Position numbers and translations under genes: made by a program. Positions 17,951 to 26,510 of a stretch of DNA of 37,168 nucleotides are shown here, one piece after another (position 1 is the stretch's first letter; every line of letters starts with the position of its first letter). This DNA comes from an uncultured Ruminococcus sp. (GTDB taxonomy: Bacteria; Bacillota; Clostridia; Oscillospirales; Acutalibacteraceae), in NCBI GenBank assembly GCA_902763365.1, contig CACWRT010000014.1, positions 1 through 37,168 on the forward strand, given 5' to 3'. The notes below the pieces were generated by a model. It ran no database searches. It saw only the letters and a list, made by a program, of their open reading frames with translations, and had not been told where the DNA came from.

Positions 17951-19168
17951 TTAAGCATTTACAAGCTTATCAAGCCTTTTATTGATCTCGTCAAGGAAGG
18001 TTTCGCTGTCAACCTTTGTTTTGTTTTCAAGAGAAGAAAGCAGATAAAGGTCGCCTGTCATTATACCGTCCTCAATAGTGTCAATAGTAGCTTTTTCCAG
18101 GCTGTCGGCAAATGCGCTGAGTCTGTCATTTCCGTCAAGCTCGCCTCTCTTGCGCAGAGCGCCGCTCCATGCAAAAATAGTTGCAACGGAGTTTGTAGAA
18201 GTCGACTCGCCCTTGAGGTACTTGTAATAGTGACGCTGTACAGTACCGTGAGCAGCCTCATATTCATATATGCCGTCGGGTGATACAAGTACCGATGTCA
18301 TCATAGCCAGTGAACCAAAAGCAGTAGCTACCATATCGGACATTACATCACCGTCGTAATTCTTGCAGGCCCAGATATAACCGCCCTCACTGCGTACAAC
18401 TCTTGCAACAGCGTCGTCTATAAGGGTGTAGAAATATGTAATGCCTGCTTTTTCAAACTTATCCTTGTATTCGTTTTCAAAGATCTCATTGAATATATCC
18501 TTGAAACGGTGGTCATATTTCTTGGAGATAGTATCCTTTGTAGCAAACCAGAGATCCTGCTTCTTGTCAAGCGCGAAGTTGAAGCAAGCTCTTGCAAAGC
18601 TGCCTATGCTCTTGTCAACATTGTGAAGACCCTGAATAATTCCGTCAGTGCCTTTGAACTCATGGATAAGCTGTCTTGTTTCATTTCCGTCCTTGTCGGT
18701 TACAATAAGCTCAGCCTTGCTGCCCTCGGCAACGACCATCTCGGTATTCTTGTAAACATCGCCGTAAGCATGACGGGCAATTGTAATAGGCTTTTTCCAT
18801 GTTGAGATGTAAGGAGTGATGCCCTTGACAAGAATAGGAGTTCTGAAAACAGTACCGTCAAGGATAGCGCGGATGGTACCGTTGGGGGACTTCCACATCT
18901 GTGTAAGGTTGTATTCCTTTACGCGCTCGGCGTTTGGAGTAATGGTAGCGCATTTTACAGCAACGCCGTACTTTTTGGTAGCCTCGGCGCTGTCAACAGT
19001 CACTTGATCCTTTGTGTTTTCTCTGTTTACAAGACCAAGATCATAGTACTCGCTTTTGAGATCAACAAAGGGGAGAATAAGCTTGTCTTTTATCATAGTC
19101 CAGAGGACTCTTGTCATTTCGTCGCCGTCCATTTCAACAATGGGGGTCGTCATCTGAATTTTTTCCAT
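17951..19168 (-). CDS. icd: NADP-dependent isocitrate dehydrogenase
   Basis: Oxidatively decarboxylates isocitrate to 2-oxoglutarate with reduction of NADP, supplying glutamate precursor. It has 405 residues from the chosen start and is of the eukaryote-like homodimeric class ([86 protein letters not shown]). The open frame extends to 19252, but the extra 28 residues are not family-like. AAAGGA about nine bases before the ATG at 19168 supports the shorter form. Aconitase lies upstream on the same strand with one small gene between. No citrate synthase gene is in the window. Confidence 0.95.
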   Translation of the reverse strand: MEKIQMTTPIVEMDGDEMTRVLWTMIKDKLILPFVDLKSEYYDLGLVNRENTKDQVTVDSAEATKKYGVAVKCATITPNAERVKEYNLTQMWKSPNGTIRAILDGTVFRTPILVKGITPYISTWKKPITIARHAYGDVYKNTEMVVAEGSKAELIVTDKDGNETRQLIHEFKGTDGIIQGLHNVDKSIGSFARACFNFALDKKQDLWFATKDTISKKYDHRFKDIFNEIFENEYKDKFEKAGITYFYTLIDDAVARVVRSEGGYIWACKNYDGDVMSDMVATAFGSLAMMTSVLVSPDGIYEYEAAHGTVQRHYYKYLKGESTSTNSVATIFAWSGALRKRGELDGNDRLSAFADSLEKATIDTIEDGIMTGDLYLLSSLENKTKVDSETFLDEINKRLDKLVNA

Positions 19169-19232
19169 TTTATATTTTCCTTTCGCACAGATTATTATGT
19201 CATCACTTGTTAAGGCGGTAATATGACCATGC

Positions 19233-19793
19233 CTATATATTGGTTTCTGCATCGGGACAACGTTTGGATATTTCCCGAATTATATCGCCGAAAATACGTC
19301 GATTTCTATTTTCATGAGGTAAAGAGCGGAGCACAATTTTTTCTTTGCCTTTGAGCCGTACAACTATCATATCGCTTACAGGAATGAATTTATAATCCTT
19401 TATCACGAGTTTTATCTCTGCTATATCGGTACAATATACTGCTACTCCCATACCCTTGCAGAAAAGATAACGTTCACCGCAAATAATAGTATCGTTTGCG
19501 ATCCGGCTGCCATTTTTAAAATCGTAGTATATCTTTCCGCTGCCGTTGTCTTCCTCATGTTTTTTCAAGGTCTTACTGACGTTTGCACCGTACCATGGAC
19601 GAAGACTCAGAAACAGAAGTCCCACAAGCACCATAGCGATACCGCCGGCAATTGCCATCAGATCATCGTTTTTTACTGATTTTACAATAAAATAAAGTAA
19701 TGGTGATAAGGCAATTACTATTACTCCCATGACAGATACTATTTTTGGCGGAGTGCAGTAATCATATATTTCACGCTTTTGTTCGTTTGTCAT
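19233..19793 (-). CDS. Small membrane protein with PH-like domain (paralogue of 17211-17819)
   Basis: Unrecognised 186-residue protein. Two membrane helices lie at about 18-37 ([20 protein letters not shown]) and 46-64. A soluble beta-rich domain follows ([62 protein letters not shown]) and a C-terminal helix [19 protein letters not shown] ends the chain. The layout and the IIR...CP-A ending match the protein at 17211-17819, so the pair looks paralogous. Relatives with this shape are common in Clostridia without known function. The ribosome binding site is weak. It lies between icd and aconitase, so all may share a transcript. Confidence 0.7.
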   Translation of the reverse strand: MTNEQKREIYDYCTPPKIVSVMGVIVIALSPLLYFIVKSVKNDDLMAIAGGIAMVLVGLLFLSLRPWYGANVSKTLKKHEEDNGSGKIYYDFKNGSRIANDTIICGERYLFCKGMGVAVYCTDIAEIKLVIKDYKFIPVSDMIVVRLKGKEKIVLRSLPHENRNRRIFGDIIREISKRCPDAETNI

Positions 19794-19842
19794 AAAACGA
19801 CCTTACTTTCAAGATATCATGAGATCATTATAGGAATAAGTT

Positions 19843-19875
19843 CGGTGGATTCTTTTTTGAAAAAGAAGTCCACCG
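19843..19875 (-). terminator. Stem-loop downstream of aconitase
   Basis: CGGTGGA/TCCACCG extends through paired T/A tracts with one bulge, giving a long stem with a short loop. The U-tract after it on the minus strand is poor. It may stabilise the 3' end or terminate weakly. Confidence 0.5.
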
Positions 19876-19906
19876 ATATCATGATGTATTTTAAAGTGAA
19901 CTTTGA

Positions 19907-21841
19907 TCAGTTGCTGTTTCTTGTATAGTCAAGCAGACCGCCTGCGAGGATAATATCTCTTGTACGCTCGGAAAGCTCACAGAGTACGGGAATCTCCTTG
20001 CCGTTTGTCTTGTTTACAAGTTTAAGCTCTGCCTTGCCGTCTGCAATAAGCTGACGAACATCAGGCAGAGAAAGCTCATCGCCTTCGCTGATGCTGTCAT
20101 AATCAGCCTCATTTACAAAGGTAAGGGGAAGAATACCTGCGTTGATAAGATTAGCTCTGTGAATTCTTGCAAAGGATTTTACAACAACAGCCTTTACTCC
20201 AAGATAAAGGGGAGCGAGAGCTGCGTGTTCACGGGAGCTGCCCTGACCGTAGTTTACACCGCCTACGATAATGCTTGCGCCAAGCTTCTTTGCTCTTTCG
20301 GGGAAATCCTTGTCGCATACAGTGAAGCAGTGCTGTGAAATAGCCGGGATATTTGAACGCAGAGGAAGAATCTTTGCGCCTGCGGGCATGATATGGTCTG
20401 TAGTAATATTGTCGCCTACCTTGAGAGAGCAGGGAACGTCAATGCTGTCTGCTAAAGGAGCAGTTGCGGGATAAGGCTTTATGTTAGGACCTCTGAGTAC
20501 CTCAACGCTGTCCATTTCCTCTACGGGAGCGGGAGCGATGACCATATTATCATTGTATTCAAACTTTTCAGGCAGCGGGATATCTACGGCGTCACCGAGA
20601 GTTCTCGGATCGGTAAATACGCCTGTAATAGCGGATGCGGCAGCAGTTTCGGGGCTTACAAGATAGATCTGACCGTCTCTTGTACCGCTGCGGCCTTCAA
20701 AGTTACGATTGAAGGTTCTCAGTGAAATACCCTTGCTGTTGGGTGACTGACCCATGCCGATACACGGACCGCAGGCACATTCAAGTATTCTTGCGCCGGC
20801 TTCGATGATATCAGCAAGCGCGCCGTTTCTTGCAAGCATATTGTAAACCTGCTTTGAGCCGGGCGCTATTGCGAGGGAAACGCCGTCGGCAACAGTCTTT
20901 CCCTTGAGAATAGCTGCAACTCTCATAAGATCAAGGTAAGAAGAGTTAGTACATGAACCGATACAAACCTGATCTATTTTCTGAGGACCTATTTCCTCGA
21001 TCGTCTTTATATTGTCGGGGCTGTGAGGACATGCGGCAGCAGGAACAAGCTTTGATAGATCAATGTCAATTATTTCGTCATAAACTGCATCTGCGTCGGC
21101 AGAAAGCTCTGTCCAGTCTTCTTCGCGGCCCTGTGCCTTCATGAATTCCTTTGTTATCTCATCGGAGGGGAAGATAGATGTGGTAGCGCCAAGCTCTGCA
21201 CCCATGTTTGTGATAGTCGCTCTCTCGGGAACAGTAAGAGTCCTGACGCCCTCGCCGCCGTATTCAACTATTTTACCTACGCCGCCCTTGACAGACATTA
21301 TCCTGAGAACCTCGAGAATAATATCCTTAGCGGAAACCCAGGGCTGAAGCCTGCCGGAAAGGTTTATTCTTACCATTTTCGGCATGGAGATATAATATGC
21401 GCCGCCGCCCATAGCTACAGCAACATCAAGACCGCCCGCGCCGATAGCCAGCATACCTATACCGCCGCCTGTGGGTGTATGACTGTCAGAACCGATAAGA
21501 GTCTTGCCGGGCTTGCCGAAGCGTTCAAGATGAACCTGATGGCAGATACCGTTGCCGGGACGAGAAAAATAGATTCCGTGTTTTTTGCATACAGACTGGA
21601 TAAAACGGTGATCGTCAGCGTTTTCAAAACCTGTCTGGAGAGTGTTATGGTCGATGTAGGCGACGCTTTTTTCGGTTTTTACTCTGGGTACGCCGATAGC
21701 TTCAAATTCAAGATAAGCCATTGTACCTGTAGCGTCCTGTGTTAATGTCTGGTCGATTTTAAGACCCACTTCACTGCCTACGGTCATTTCACCGCTGAGC
21801 AGATGAGCCTTAATGATTTTCTGAGCGATAGTATAGCCCAT
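19907..21841 (-). CDS. Aconitate hydratase (short bacterial type)
   Basis: Fe-S enzyme that interconverts citrate and isocitrate through cis-aconitate, feeding icd. It has 644 residues, shorter than AcnA/AcnB and in the size class of the Aquifex-type or mitochondrial-like bacterial aconitases. The catalytic part holds GSDSHTPTGGGIGMLAIGAGG (about 117-137) and cluster ligands Cys297 (IGSCTNSS), Cys357 and Cys360 (CACGPC). The C-terminal swivel domain has GDNITTDHIMPAG and NYGQGSSREHAALAP. Homoaconitase or isopropylmalate isomerase is the alternative, but the fused swivel domain and the icd neighbour favour aconitase. The AAGGAGG site (21850-21856) directly touches a dispersed repeat. Confidence 0.92.
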   Translation of the reverse strand: MGYTIAQKIIKAHLLSGEMTVGSEVGLKIDQTLTQDATGTMAYLEFEAIGVPRVKTEKSVAYIDHNTLQTGFENADDHRFIQSVCKKHGIYFSRPGNGICHQVHLERFGKPGKTLIGSDSHTPTGGGIGMLAIGAGGLDVAVAMGGGAYYISMPKMVRINLSGRLQPWVSAKDIILEVLRIMSVKGGVGKIVEYGGEGVRTLTVPERATITNMGAELGATTSIFPSDEITKEFMKAQGREEDWTELSADADAVYDEIIDIDLSKLVPAAACPHSPDNIKTIEEIGPQKIDQVCIGSCTNSSYLDLMRVAAILKGKTVADGVSLAIAPGSKQVYNMLARNGALADIIEAGARILECACGPCIGMGQSPNSKGISLRTFNRNFEGRSGTRDGQIYLVSPETAAASAITGVFTDPRTLGDAVDIPLPEKFEYNDNMVIAPAPVEEMDSVEVLRGPNIKPYPATAPLADSIDVPCSLKVGDNITTDHIMPAGAKILPLRSNIPAISQHCFTVCDKDFPERAKKLGASIIVGGVNYGQGSSREHAALAPLYLGVKAVVVKSFARIHRANLINAGILPLTFVNEADYDSISEGDELSLPDVRQLIADGKAELKLVNKTNGKEIPVLCELSERTRDIILAGGLLDYTRNSN

Positions 21842-21856
21842 TGATCCTTCCTCCTT

Positions 21857-21951
21857 GCGACGAGCCGCCGCACCCTTAACGCGGGTATCGCTACGCTCTG
21901 AACTCGCAGTTCATGCTTCACTGCCCGCGTATCAAGCTTTTGTAGCGGCTT
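21857..21951 (-). repeat. Dispersed nested-palindrome element, module B, copy 2
   Basis: On the minus strand it starts with AAGCCGC and ends with GCGGCTCGTCGC. The AGCCGC/GCGGCT outer stem, the ACGCGGG/CCCGCGT stem and a perfect TGAACT-GCG-AGTTCA hairpin are all present. The right end abuts the AAGGAGG of the aconitase gene with no gap, so the element would form the 5' leader of that message. Confidence 0.85.
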
Positions 21952-22073
21952 ATTTTTGCTATATAGTTCGTATTGCTATAAAACCATACCGAGCACTATA
22001 AACTTTGAAATGCCATACTTTGAGCTAAAAGCTTTGAACTGCGAAGCTGCGTATCGGACTTTTTGAGCGGCTC
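21952..22073 (-). repeat. Module A repeat with truncated module B left end
   Basis: On the minus strand, 22073 to about 22046 is a left-end fragment of module B (GAGCCGCTC then GATACGC). It is followed by module A (CTTCGCAGTTCAAAG, TAGCTCAAAG, GTTTATAGTG, GGTTTTATAGC), which leads straight into full module B at 21951. The same A-then-B order occurs at 31609-31919. Confidence 0.75.
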
Positions 22074-22129
22074 ATTTTTAAAATTATAGATATATTATCC
22101 TTCAAAATGAATAATTTGTCAAGACTTTT

Positions 22130-22166
22130 AATAATGAATAGTGAATAATGAATAGTGAATAATGAA
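22130..22166 (+). repeat. TGAATAATGAATAG tandem repeat, copy 2
   Basis: About two and a half units of the 14-base motif, in AT-rich intergenic DNA away from any stop codon. Confidence 0.8.
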
Positions 22167-22443
22167 GGTTCGGGGTCACCTTACTAAAAGCTGACGGCTG
22201 TTTTTTCATACAGAAAGCGATTATCCGAATGAATCGATTCAGATAAAAAGATAATAAAACTGAAAAAAATACAAGAAATTTTCAAAAAAGTATTGAAGTA
22301 TTATGAAATATATGATAAACTGTAAACAAATATATTTATGTGTTATGTCATCACGTGAATATATTGAAATTATTTCAGCCCTGACAGCAGGTTTGCGGGC
22401 TGATAACAGTTTCAAAACAAAAATATCAAGGAGGTAAATCAAA

Positions 22444-23856
22444 ATGACAAACTCGCAGAAAACCACTAAAAAAGCGGTTCTTGCCGGTTTCTTATCGCTT
22501 CTGCTTTGTGTATCGATGCTTATCGGTTCAACATGGGCATGGTTCACAGACAGCGCAGTTTCAAGCGGAAACAAGATACAGGCAGGTACTCTGAAGCTCA
22601 AGCTTGAAATGAAGAACAAGACAAACGAAGAGTGGAAGGACATTACTACAAGCTCCGACCCTGTATTCAACTATGATATGTGGGAGCCGGGCTATACAGA
22701 AGCAGCTGCACTCAGGATTACAAACGACGGCAGTCTTGCGCTTAAATATGCTGCAAAGTTTGTAGGCACAGCAGCGCTTACAAAATTAGCTGATGTAATT
22801 GATGTTTACACAAGCGAAACAGAGACTCTTCCGTCAGCAAGAACTGATCTTGATACCTGGACAAAACAGGGTACATTGTCAGAGTTCTTCAATACTGCAG
22901 ATACATTTGTAACAGGTACTCTTACAGCAAGTCAGTCCAAGTCTCTTGCAATTGCATTCAAAATGCAGGAGAGCGCAGGCAATGAATATCAGGGTCTTAG
23001 CCTTGGCGGCGCTTTCGATATCCAGGTACTTGCAACACAGTGGACAGATGAAGCTGACAGCTTCGGAAACGACTATGACGCTAATGCATTTTTAGGTGTA
23101 AGGTCACTGAAAATAGGAGATAAGTCGTATAATGTTTCGGATGAATTTGCAGATTCATTAGGAAATGATATTGACGATTCAACAAACAAGATTCCTGCAA
23201 ACACAGCATTCACAGCTGAAATTATGAATGCAGCAGATCTTGTAGCTCTTGAGCAGATGATTGAAGACGGTGTAATAGCTGTTAACAATGGCGAGATAAG
23301 AAGAACTGTAAATATTGGTGCAGATATTGATATGAGCGGCATCAATTTGAAGCCGCTTGGAATAATGAGACTGGCACTGAATGGTAACGGTCATTCGATA
23401 TCTAACTTGACTGTAACTCAGAATTCTGTTGGTAAGAGTGGACTGTTTGGATACGGCGGTGATTGTATAATAAATGACCTGACGTTGATTAATGTTACTG
23501 CTAAAGGTTGTCAGGTAGGTGCTTTCTTCGGACAGACAGAAGGCGGAACATTGAATAATTGTACATTGGCAGGAAACGTAAATATTACATGGGAACAGTG
23601 CACGTCTGATTATAACGAAGAATGGAACGGTGCCGGAGCATTAGTGGGTTGGTCAAACGGAACAACGTTGAATAACGTAAAGATAGCTGATAATACCACT
23701 ATTAATATAACACGTACTGGTATGATTGTTGAAAGTGCACCAGGTGCTGTATCATCTCAGGGTACAAAGAATTATATTGGTGCGGGTTCTGATGCAGATT
23801 CCAACTCAGATAAAGTTATAGTTGGTTCAAACGTTTCTGTACATGTTGTAGATTAA
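22444..23856 (+). CDS. TasA-like secreted protein with SipW-type signal and beta-helix C-terminus
   Basis: Exported protein of 470 residues. The N-terminus (KKAVLAGFLSLLLCVSMLIGSTWAWFTDS) is a SipW-dependent-type signal as in TasA/camelysin proteins. A TasA-like beta-sandwich follows (about 35-200: AGTLKLKLEMKNK, MWEPGYTEAAALRITNDGSLALKY). From about 275 the chain changes to repeating strands (INDLTLINVTAKGCQVGAFFG, LNNCTLAGNV, GAGALVGWSNGTTLNNVKI) that look like GLUG or right-handed beta-helix rungs. TasA relatives form biofilm fibres or surface proteins, and this role is inferred. No sipW-type peptidase gene lies in the window. AAGGAGGT before the ATG and a strong terminator mark a single-gene unit. 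Confidence 0.82.
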   Translation: MTNSQKTTKKAVLAGFLSLLLCVSMLIGSTWAWFTDSAVSSGNKIQAGTLKLKLEMKNKTNEEWKDITTSSDPVFNYDMWEPGYTEAAALRITNDGSLALKYAAKFVGTAALTKLADVIDVYTSETETLPSARTDLDTWTKQGTLSEFFNTADTFVTGTLTASQSKSLAIAFKMQESAGNEYQGLSLGGAFDIQVLATQWTDEADSFGNDYDANAFLGVRSLKIGDKSYNVSDEFADSLGNDIDDSTNKIPANTAFTAEIMNAADLVALEQMIEDGVIAVNNGEIRRTVNIGADIDMSGINLKPLGIMRLALNGNGHSISNLTVTQNSVGKSGLFGYGGDCIINDLTLINVTAKGCQVGAFFGQTEGGTLNNCTLAGNVNITWEQCTSDYNEEWNGAGALVGWSNGTTLNNVKIADNTTINITRTGMIVESAPGAVSSQGTKNYIGAGSDADSNSDKVIVGSNVSVHVVD

Positions 23857-23920
23857 TAATTTGTTAACATGAAACTGGGCAATAAAAGATTATTATTTAC
23901 TCAGTATATATTACTTTTTG

Positions 23921-23952
23921 CCGGGCAAACCATAAGGCTTGCCCGGTTTTTT
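23921..23952 (+). terminator. Intrinsic terminator of the TasA-like gene
   Basis: CCGGGCAA/TTGCCCGG is a perfect 8-bp stem with a ten-base loop, followed by six T residues. It lies 65 bases after the stop codon. Confidence 0.92.
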
Positions 23953-24011
23953 GATTGATTATAGTAAGAATATTATATTACACATTTAAGAAAATAATTT
24001 TCTGTATTGAC

Positions 24012-24040
24012 TTGCAATTTAAGAATGTTTGTTATAATAT
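24012..24040 (+). promoter_or_regulatory. Probable sigma-A promoter for the small peptide and RpiR operon
   Basis: TTGCAA (24012-24017) and TAATAT (24035-24040) have 17-base spacing. Overlapping TTGACT (24007) and TATAAT (24033) are also present but 20 bases apart. A dispersed repeat separates it from the first gene. Confidence 0.5.
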
Positions 24041-24049
24041 TATAGTGAG

Positions 24050-24151
24050 TAATGAGTCCTCCCATCAGTCGCCTGCGGCGACAGCTTCCACAAAGGGGAA
24101 GCCAAGGGGCGGTTCGCCGTACATTATTCATTATTCATTATTAATTTTTCA
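24050..24151 (+). repeat. REP-like GC-rich repeat joined to a TGAATAATGAATAG tract (complement)
   Basis: The first part (about 24055-24118) reads CATCAGTCGCCTGCGGCGAC then CTTCCACAAAGGGGAAGCC. It has short hairpins (GTCGCCTGCGGCGAC, CTTCC/GGAAG) and matches a repeat style common in Oscillospiraceae (family knowledge). The second part (24122-24151) is the reverse complement of the 14-base tandem motif. Both would be transcribed in the leader of the downstream genes. Confidence 0.65.
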
Positions 24152-24172
24152 TTAAATAACGGGGTGGAAGGA

Positions 24173-24283
24173 ATGTTCAAGAATAAGAAAACAAAACTGA
24201 TAGTAAGGATAGTTGCGATAGTATTGTGTGTAATGATCGTGCTGAGCGTATTCTCGATACTGATAGCATCATTAAATTTTTAA
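24173..24283 (+). CDS. 36-residue single-pass membrane peptide (DUF4044-like)
   Basis: Short gene with a GGTGGAAGG ribosome binding site and an ATG at 24173. It encodes a basic N-terminus MFKNKKTKLIVR followed by one hydrophobic helix (about 12-33) and ends NF. Size and layout resemble the DUF4044 family of tiny Firmicutes membrane proteins, whose role is unknown. It ends 15 bases before the RpiR regulator gene and probably shares its transcript. Confidence 0.6.
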   Translation: MFKNKKTKLIVRIVAIVLCVMIVLSVFSILIASLNF

Positions 24284-24298
24284 GCGGAGATAATTGAA

Positions 24299-25174
24299 AT
24301 GAATTTATTGTCACTTATCAATGAAAGAATGACAGGCTTTTCAAAAGGTCAGAAGCTGATAGCTTCATTTATTACCGAACATTATGATAAGGCAGCATTT
24401 ATGACAGCGTCAAAGCTTGGTACAACTGTGGGAGTCAGTGAATCTACTGTGGTACGCTTTGCGACAGAATTGGGTTACGACGGTTATCCTAAAATGCAGA
24501 AAGCGATGCAGGAAATGATACGGGATAAGCTGACTTCGATACAAAGAATAGAGGTCACAAAAAACCGTTTCGGAAATGACGATATACTCTGGGGAGTTCT
24601 GAATCAGGATATAGAAAAGATACGCAAAACCATTGAAGAAACATCAAGGGAGGATTTCAGTAATTCAGTCAAAGCTATATCAAAGGCAAAGACGATCTAT
24701 ATATTTGCGGTAAGGAGCTCTGCTGCCCTTGCATCGTTTTTGGGATACTATTATTCTCTTATATTCGATAACGTAAAGGTCATAAGCAATTACGGAGAAA
24801 CAGAGATATACGAGCAGCTTTTCCGTATATCCCGGGATGATGTAATAATCGGCATAAGCTTTCCGAGATATTCAAATGCCGCGGTAAAAGCAATGTCATT
24901 CGCAAAAAGACAGGGCGCAAAGGTCATAGCCCTTACCGACAGCATGACAAGTCCTTTGTGTGAGATGTCCGACTACGTTCTTATAGCAAAAAGCGATATG
25001 GCTTCCGTTGTTGATTCTCTTGTTGCGCCGCTGAGTATGATAAATGCGCTTATAGTTGCAACTATAATAGAGCTTGACGGGGTGGTCGAACAAACATTTA
25101 CAAATCTGGAAAATATCTGGCAGGAATATGATGTATACAGAAACAATAACGGGGAGGACACTTTTGAAAAATAA
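24299..25174 (+). CDS. MurR/RpiR family transcriptional regulator
   Basis: Sugar-responsive DNA-binding regulator, 291 residues. The N-terminal helix-turn-helix domain (about 1-77) contains ASKLGTTVGVSESTVVRFATELGYDGYPKMQ, the typical RpiR motif. A SIS phosphosugar-binding domain follows (about 105-245: IYIFAVRSSAALASFLGYY, DVIIGISFPRYSNAAVKAM, ALTDSMTSPL). Members sense phosphosugars such as MurNAc-6-P or glucosamine-6-P. No sugar catabolic gene is adjacent, so the effector is unknown. The 3' end overlaps the start of the flavoprotein gene. Confidence 0.92.
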   Translation: MNLLSLINERMTGFSKGQKLIASFITEHYDKAAFMTASKLGTTVGVSESTVVRFATELGYDGYPKMQKAMQEMIRDKLTSIQRIEVTKNRFGNDDILWGVLNQDIEKIRKTIEETSREDFSNSVKAISKAKTIYIFAVRSSAALASFLGYYYSLIFDNVKVISNYGETEIYEQLFRISRDDVIIGISFPRYSNAAVKAMSFAKRQGAKVIALTDSMTSPLCEMSDYVLIAKSDMASVVDSLVAPLSMINALIVATIIELDGVVEQTFTNLENIWQEYDVYRNNNGEDTFEK

Positions 25175-26402
25175 AAGAACTGTAATTATCGGCGGCGGCG
25201 CGGCAGGACTTATGGCGGGTATCACTTCGGCACAGACGGGCAGCCGCACTGTTGTGATTGAGAAGAATAAAAAAGCAGGAAGAAAGCTGTATATAACAGG
25301 CAAGGGAAGATGTAATGTCTGTAATAACTGCGACGAAAAAACTGTAATAGCAAACGCCCCTACAAACGGAAAGTTCCTGTACAGCGCCCTCAGCCGTTTT
25401 TCACCGAAAGATACTATGGACTTTTTTGAAAAGCACGGATGTCCGCTTAAAACAGAAAGAGGCAGCCGTGTTTTTCCTGTGTCCGACAGGGCAGGAGATA
25501 TAGTTGATACACTTGTCAGGGTACTTGAAAATTCAGGCTGTGAGCTTTATAGTGATACTGTAAACGATATTCTCATCGAAAACGGTGAAATAAGGGGAGT
25601 AGTTCTGTCAGACGGCAGTACAATGGAGTGTGACAAGCTTATAATAGCAACAGGAGGAAAGTCCTATCCTCTTACAGGTTCTACCGGTGACGGATACGCC
25701 TTTGCCGAGAAGGCAGGACATACCATAAAACCCCTGCGTCCTTCTCTTGTACCGCTGGAAACGCAGGAGCATTTCGGATATGATGCGGAAGGACTGCTGC
25801 TGAAAAATGTATCGGTAAAGGTGATTGATACGGCAAAGAAAAACAAATGTATCTATACGGATTTCGGAGAAATTGAGCTGAGAAGATACGGACTGTCCGG
25901 CGCTGTGATACGCAGCGCATCCGCGCACATGAAAAACATGGAAAGCGGAAGATACCGTATTGAAATAGACTTGAAGCCCGCATTAAGCGAAGAAACCCTT
26001 GACGCAAGACTGTTAAGAGAGATAGAGAAAGCCAATACAGGAAAATATACCGATATACTCTGTACTCTCATGCCGAAAGCGCTTGTTGAAGATTTTGTAA
26101 AAATAAGCGGCATACCGTCCGATAAAAGATGCAGCGAGATAACAAAGCAGCAGCGTAAAACCATAATTGATACGCTAAAAAAACTGACGCGTACTGTAAC
26201 GGATTTTCGTCCGCTTGAAGAAGCCATAGTAACCTCGGGAGGAGTCAGTGTAAAGGAAATAGACCCGAAAACAATGGAATCCAGACTTGTAAAAGGACTG
26301 TATTTCGCCGGAGAAGTAATAGACGTTGACTGTTATACAGGCGGCTTCAATTTGCAGACAGCTTTCTCAACAGGCGTCCTCGCGGGCAGTAATAATGAAT
26401 AG
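25164..26402 (+). CDS. HI0933/BaiN-family FAD-dependent oxidoreductase
   Basis: Predicted cytoplasmic flavoprotein of 412 residues. The N-terminal dinucleotide fold VIIGGGAAGLMAGI binds FAD. TGKGRCNVCNNC follows at about residues 40-55, and ATGGKSYPLTGSTGDGY and the C-terminal GLYFAGEVIDVDCYTGGFNLQTAFSTG are family hallmarks. Reported BaiN-type members reduce steroid intermediates, but the substrate here is unknown. The frame is open from 25074. The GGGGAGG at 25151-25157, six bases before the TTG at 25164, fixes the start and overlaps the regulator's end, implying coupling. The final Glu codon and TAG stop come from the TGAATAATGAATAG repeat. Confidence 0.9.
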   Translation: MKNKRTVIIGGGAAGLMAGITSAQTGSRTVVIEKNKKAGRKLYITGKGRCNVCNNCDEKTVIANAPTNGKFLYSALSRFSPKDTMDFFEKHGCPLKTERGSRVFPVSDRAGDIVDTLVRVLENSGCELYSDTVNDILIENGEIRGVVLSDGSTMECDKLIIATGGKSYPLTGSTGDGYAFAEKAGHTIKPLRPSLVPLETQEHFGYDAEGLLLKNVSVKVIDTAKKNKCIYTDFGEIELRRYGLSGAVIRSASAHMKNMESGRYRIEIDLKPALSEETLDARLLREIEKANTGKYTDILCTLMPKALVEDFVKISGIPSDKRCSEITKQQRKTIIDTLKKLTRTVTDFRPLEEAIVTSGGVSVKEIDPKTMESRLVKGLYFAGEVIDVDCYTGGFNLQTAFSTGVLAGSNNE

Positions 26403-26444
26403 TGAATAATGAATAGTGAATAATGAATAGTGAATAATGAATAA
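26391..26444 (+). repeat. TGAATAATGAATAG tandem repeat, copy 4
   Basis: Nearly four units of the motif. The tract begins within the last three codons of the flavoprotein gene and supplies the TAG stop at 26400-26402. Confidence 0.9.
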
Positions 26445-26510
26445 TCAAGCGGCATATGCGGTAAGAATTGAAGGAGAGTTAAGTAAGCGGCAAAGGACAA
26501 AGTGAAAAAA

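Larger units (their letters stand above)
21842..22443. other. 602-base intergenic region: composite repeats and the TasA-like gene leader
   Basis: It lies between two divergent genes. The left half (21857-22073) is a composite repeat reading on the minus strand as truncated module B, module A, module B. A TGAATAATGAATAG tract follows at 22130-22166. The right part is AT-rich and holds a weak possible promoter (TTGAAG at 22293, TAAACT at 22316) and a 6-bp hairpin CAGCCC/GGGCTG (22376-22402) in the leader. No c-di-GMP riboswitch-like motif was recognised. Confidence 0.6.

Noticed and set aside
21857-22073. Insertion sequence remnant
   Set aside because: No transposase fragment was recognisable in any frame, and no target duplication could be confirmed by eye. 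It is kept as a non-coding repeat only.
22167-22443. c-di-GMP riboswitch before the TasA-like gene
   Set aside because: Such a switch would fit a biofilm gene, but the conserved GEMM core motifs were not found. Only a short 6-bp hairpin is present.
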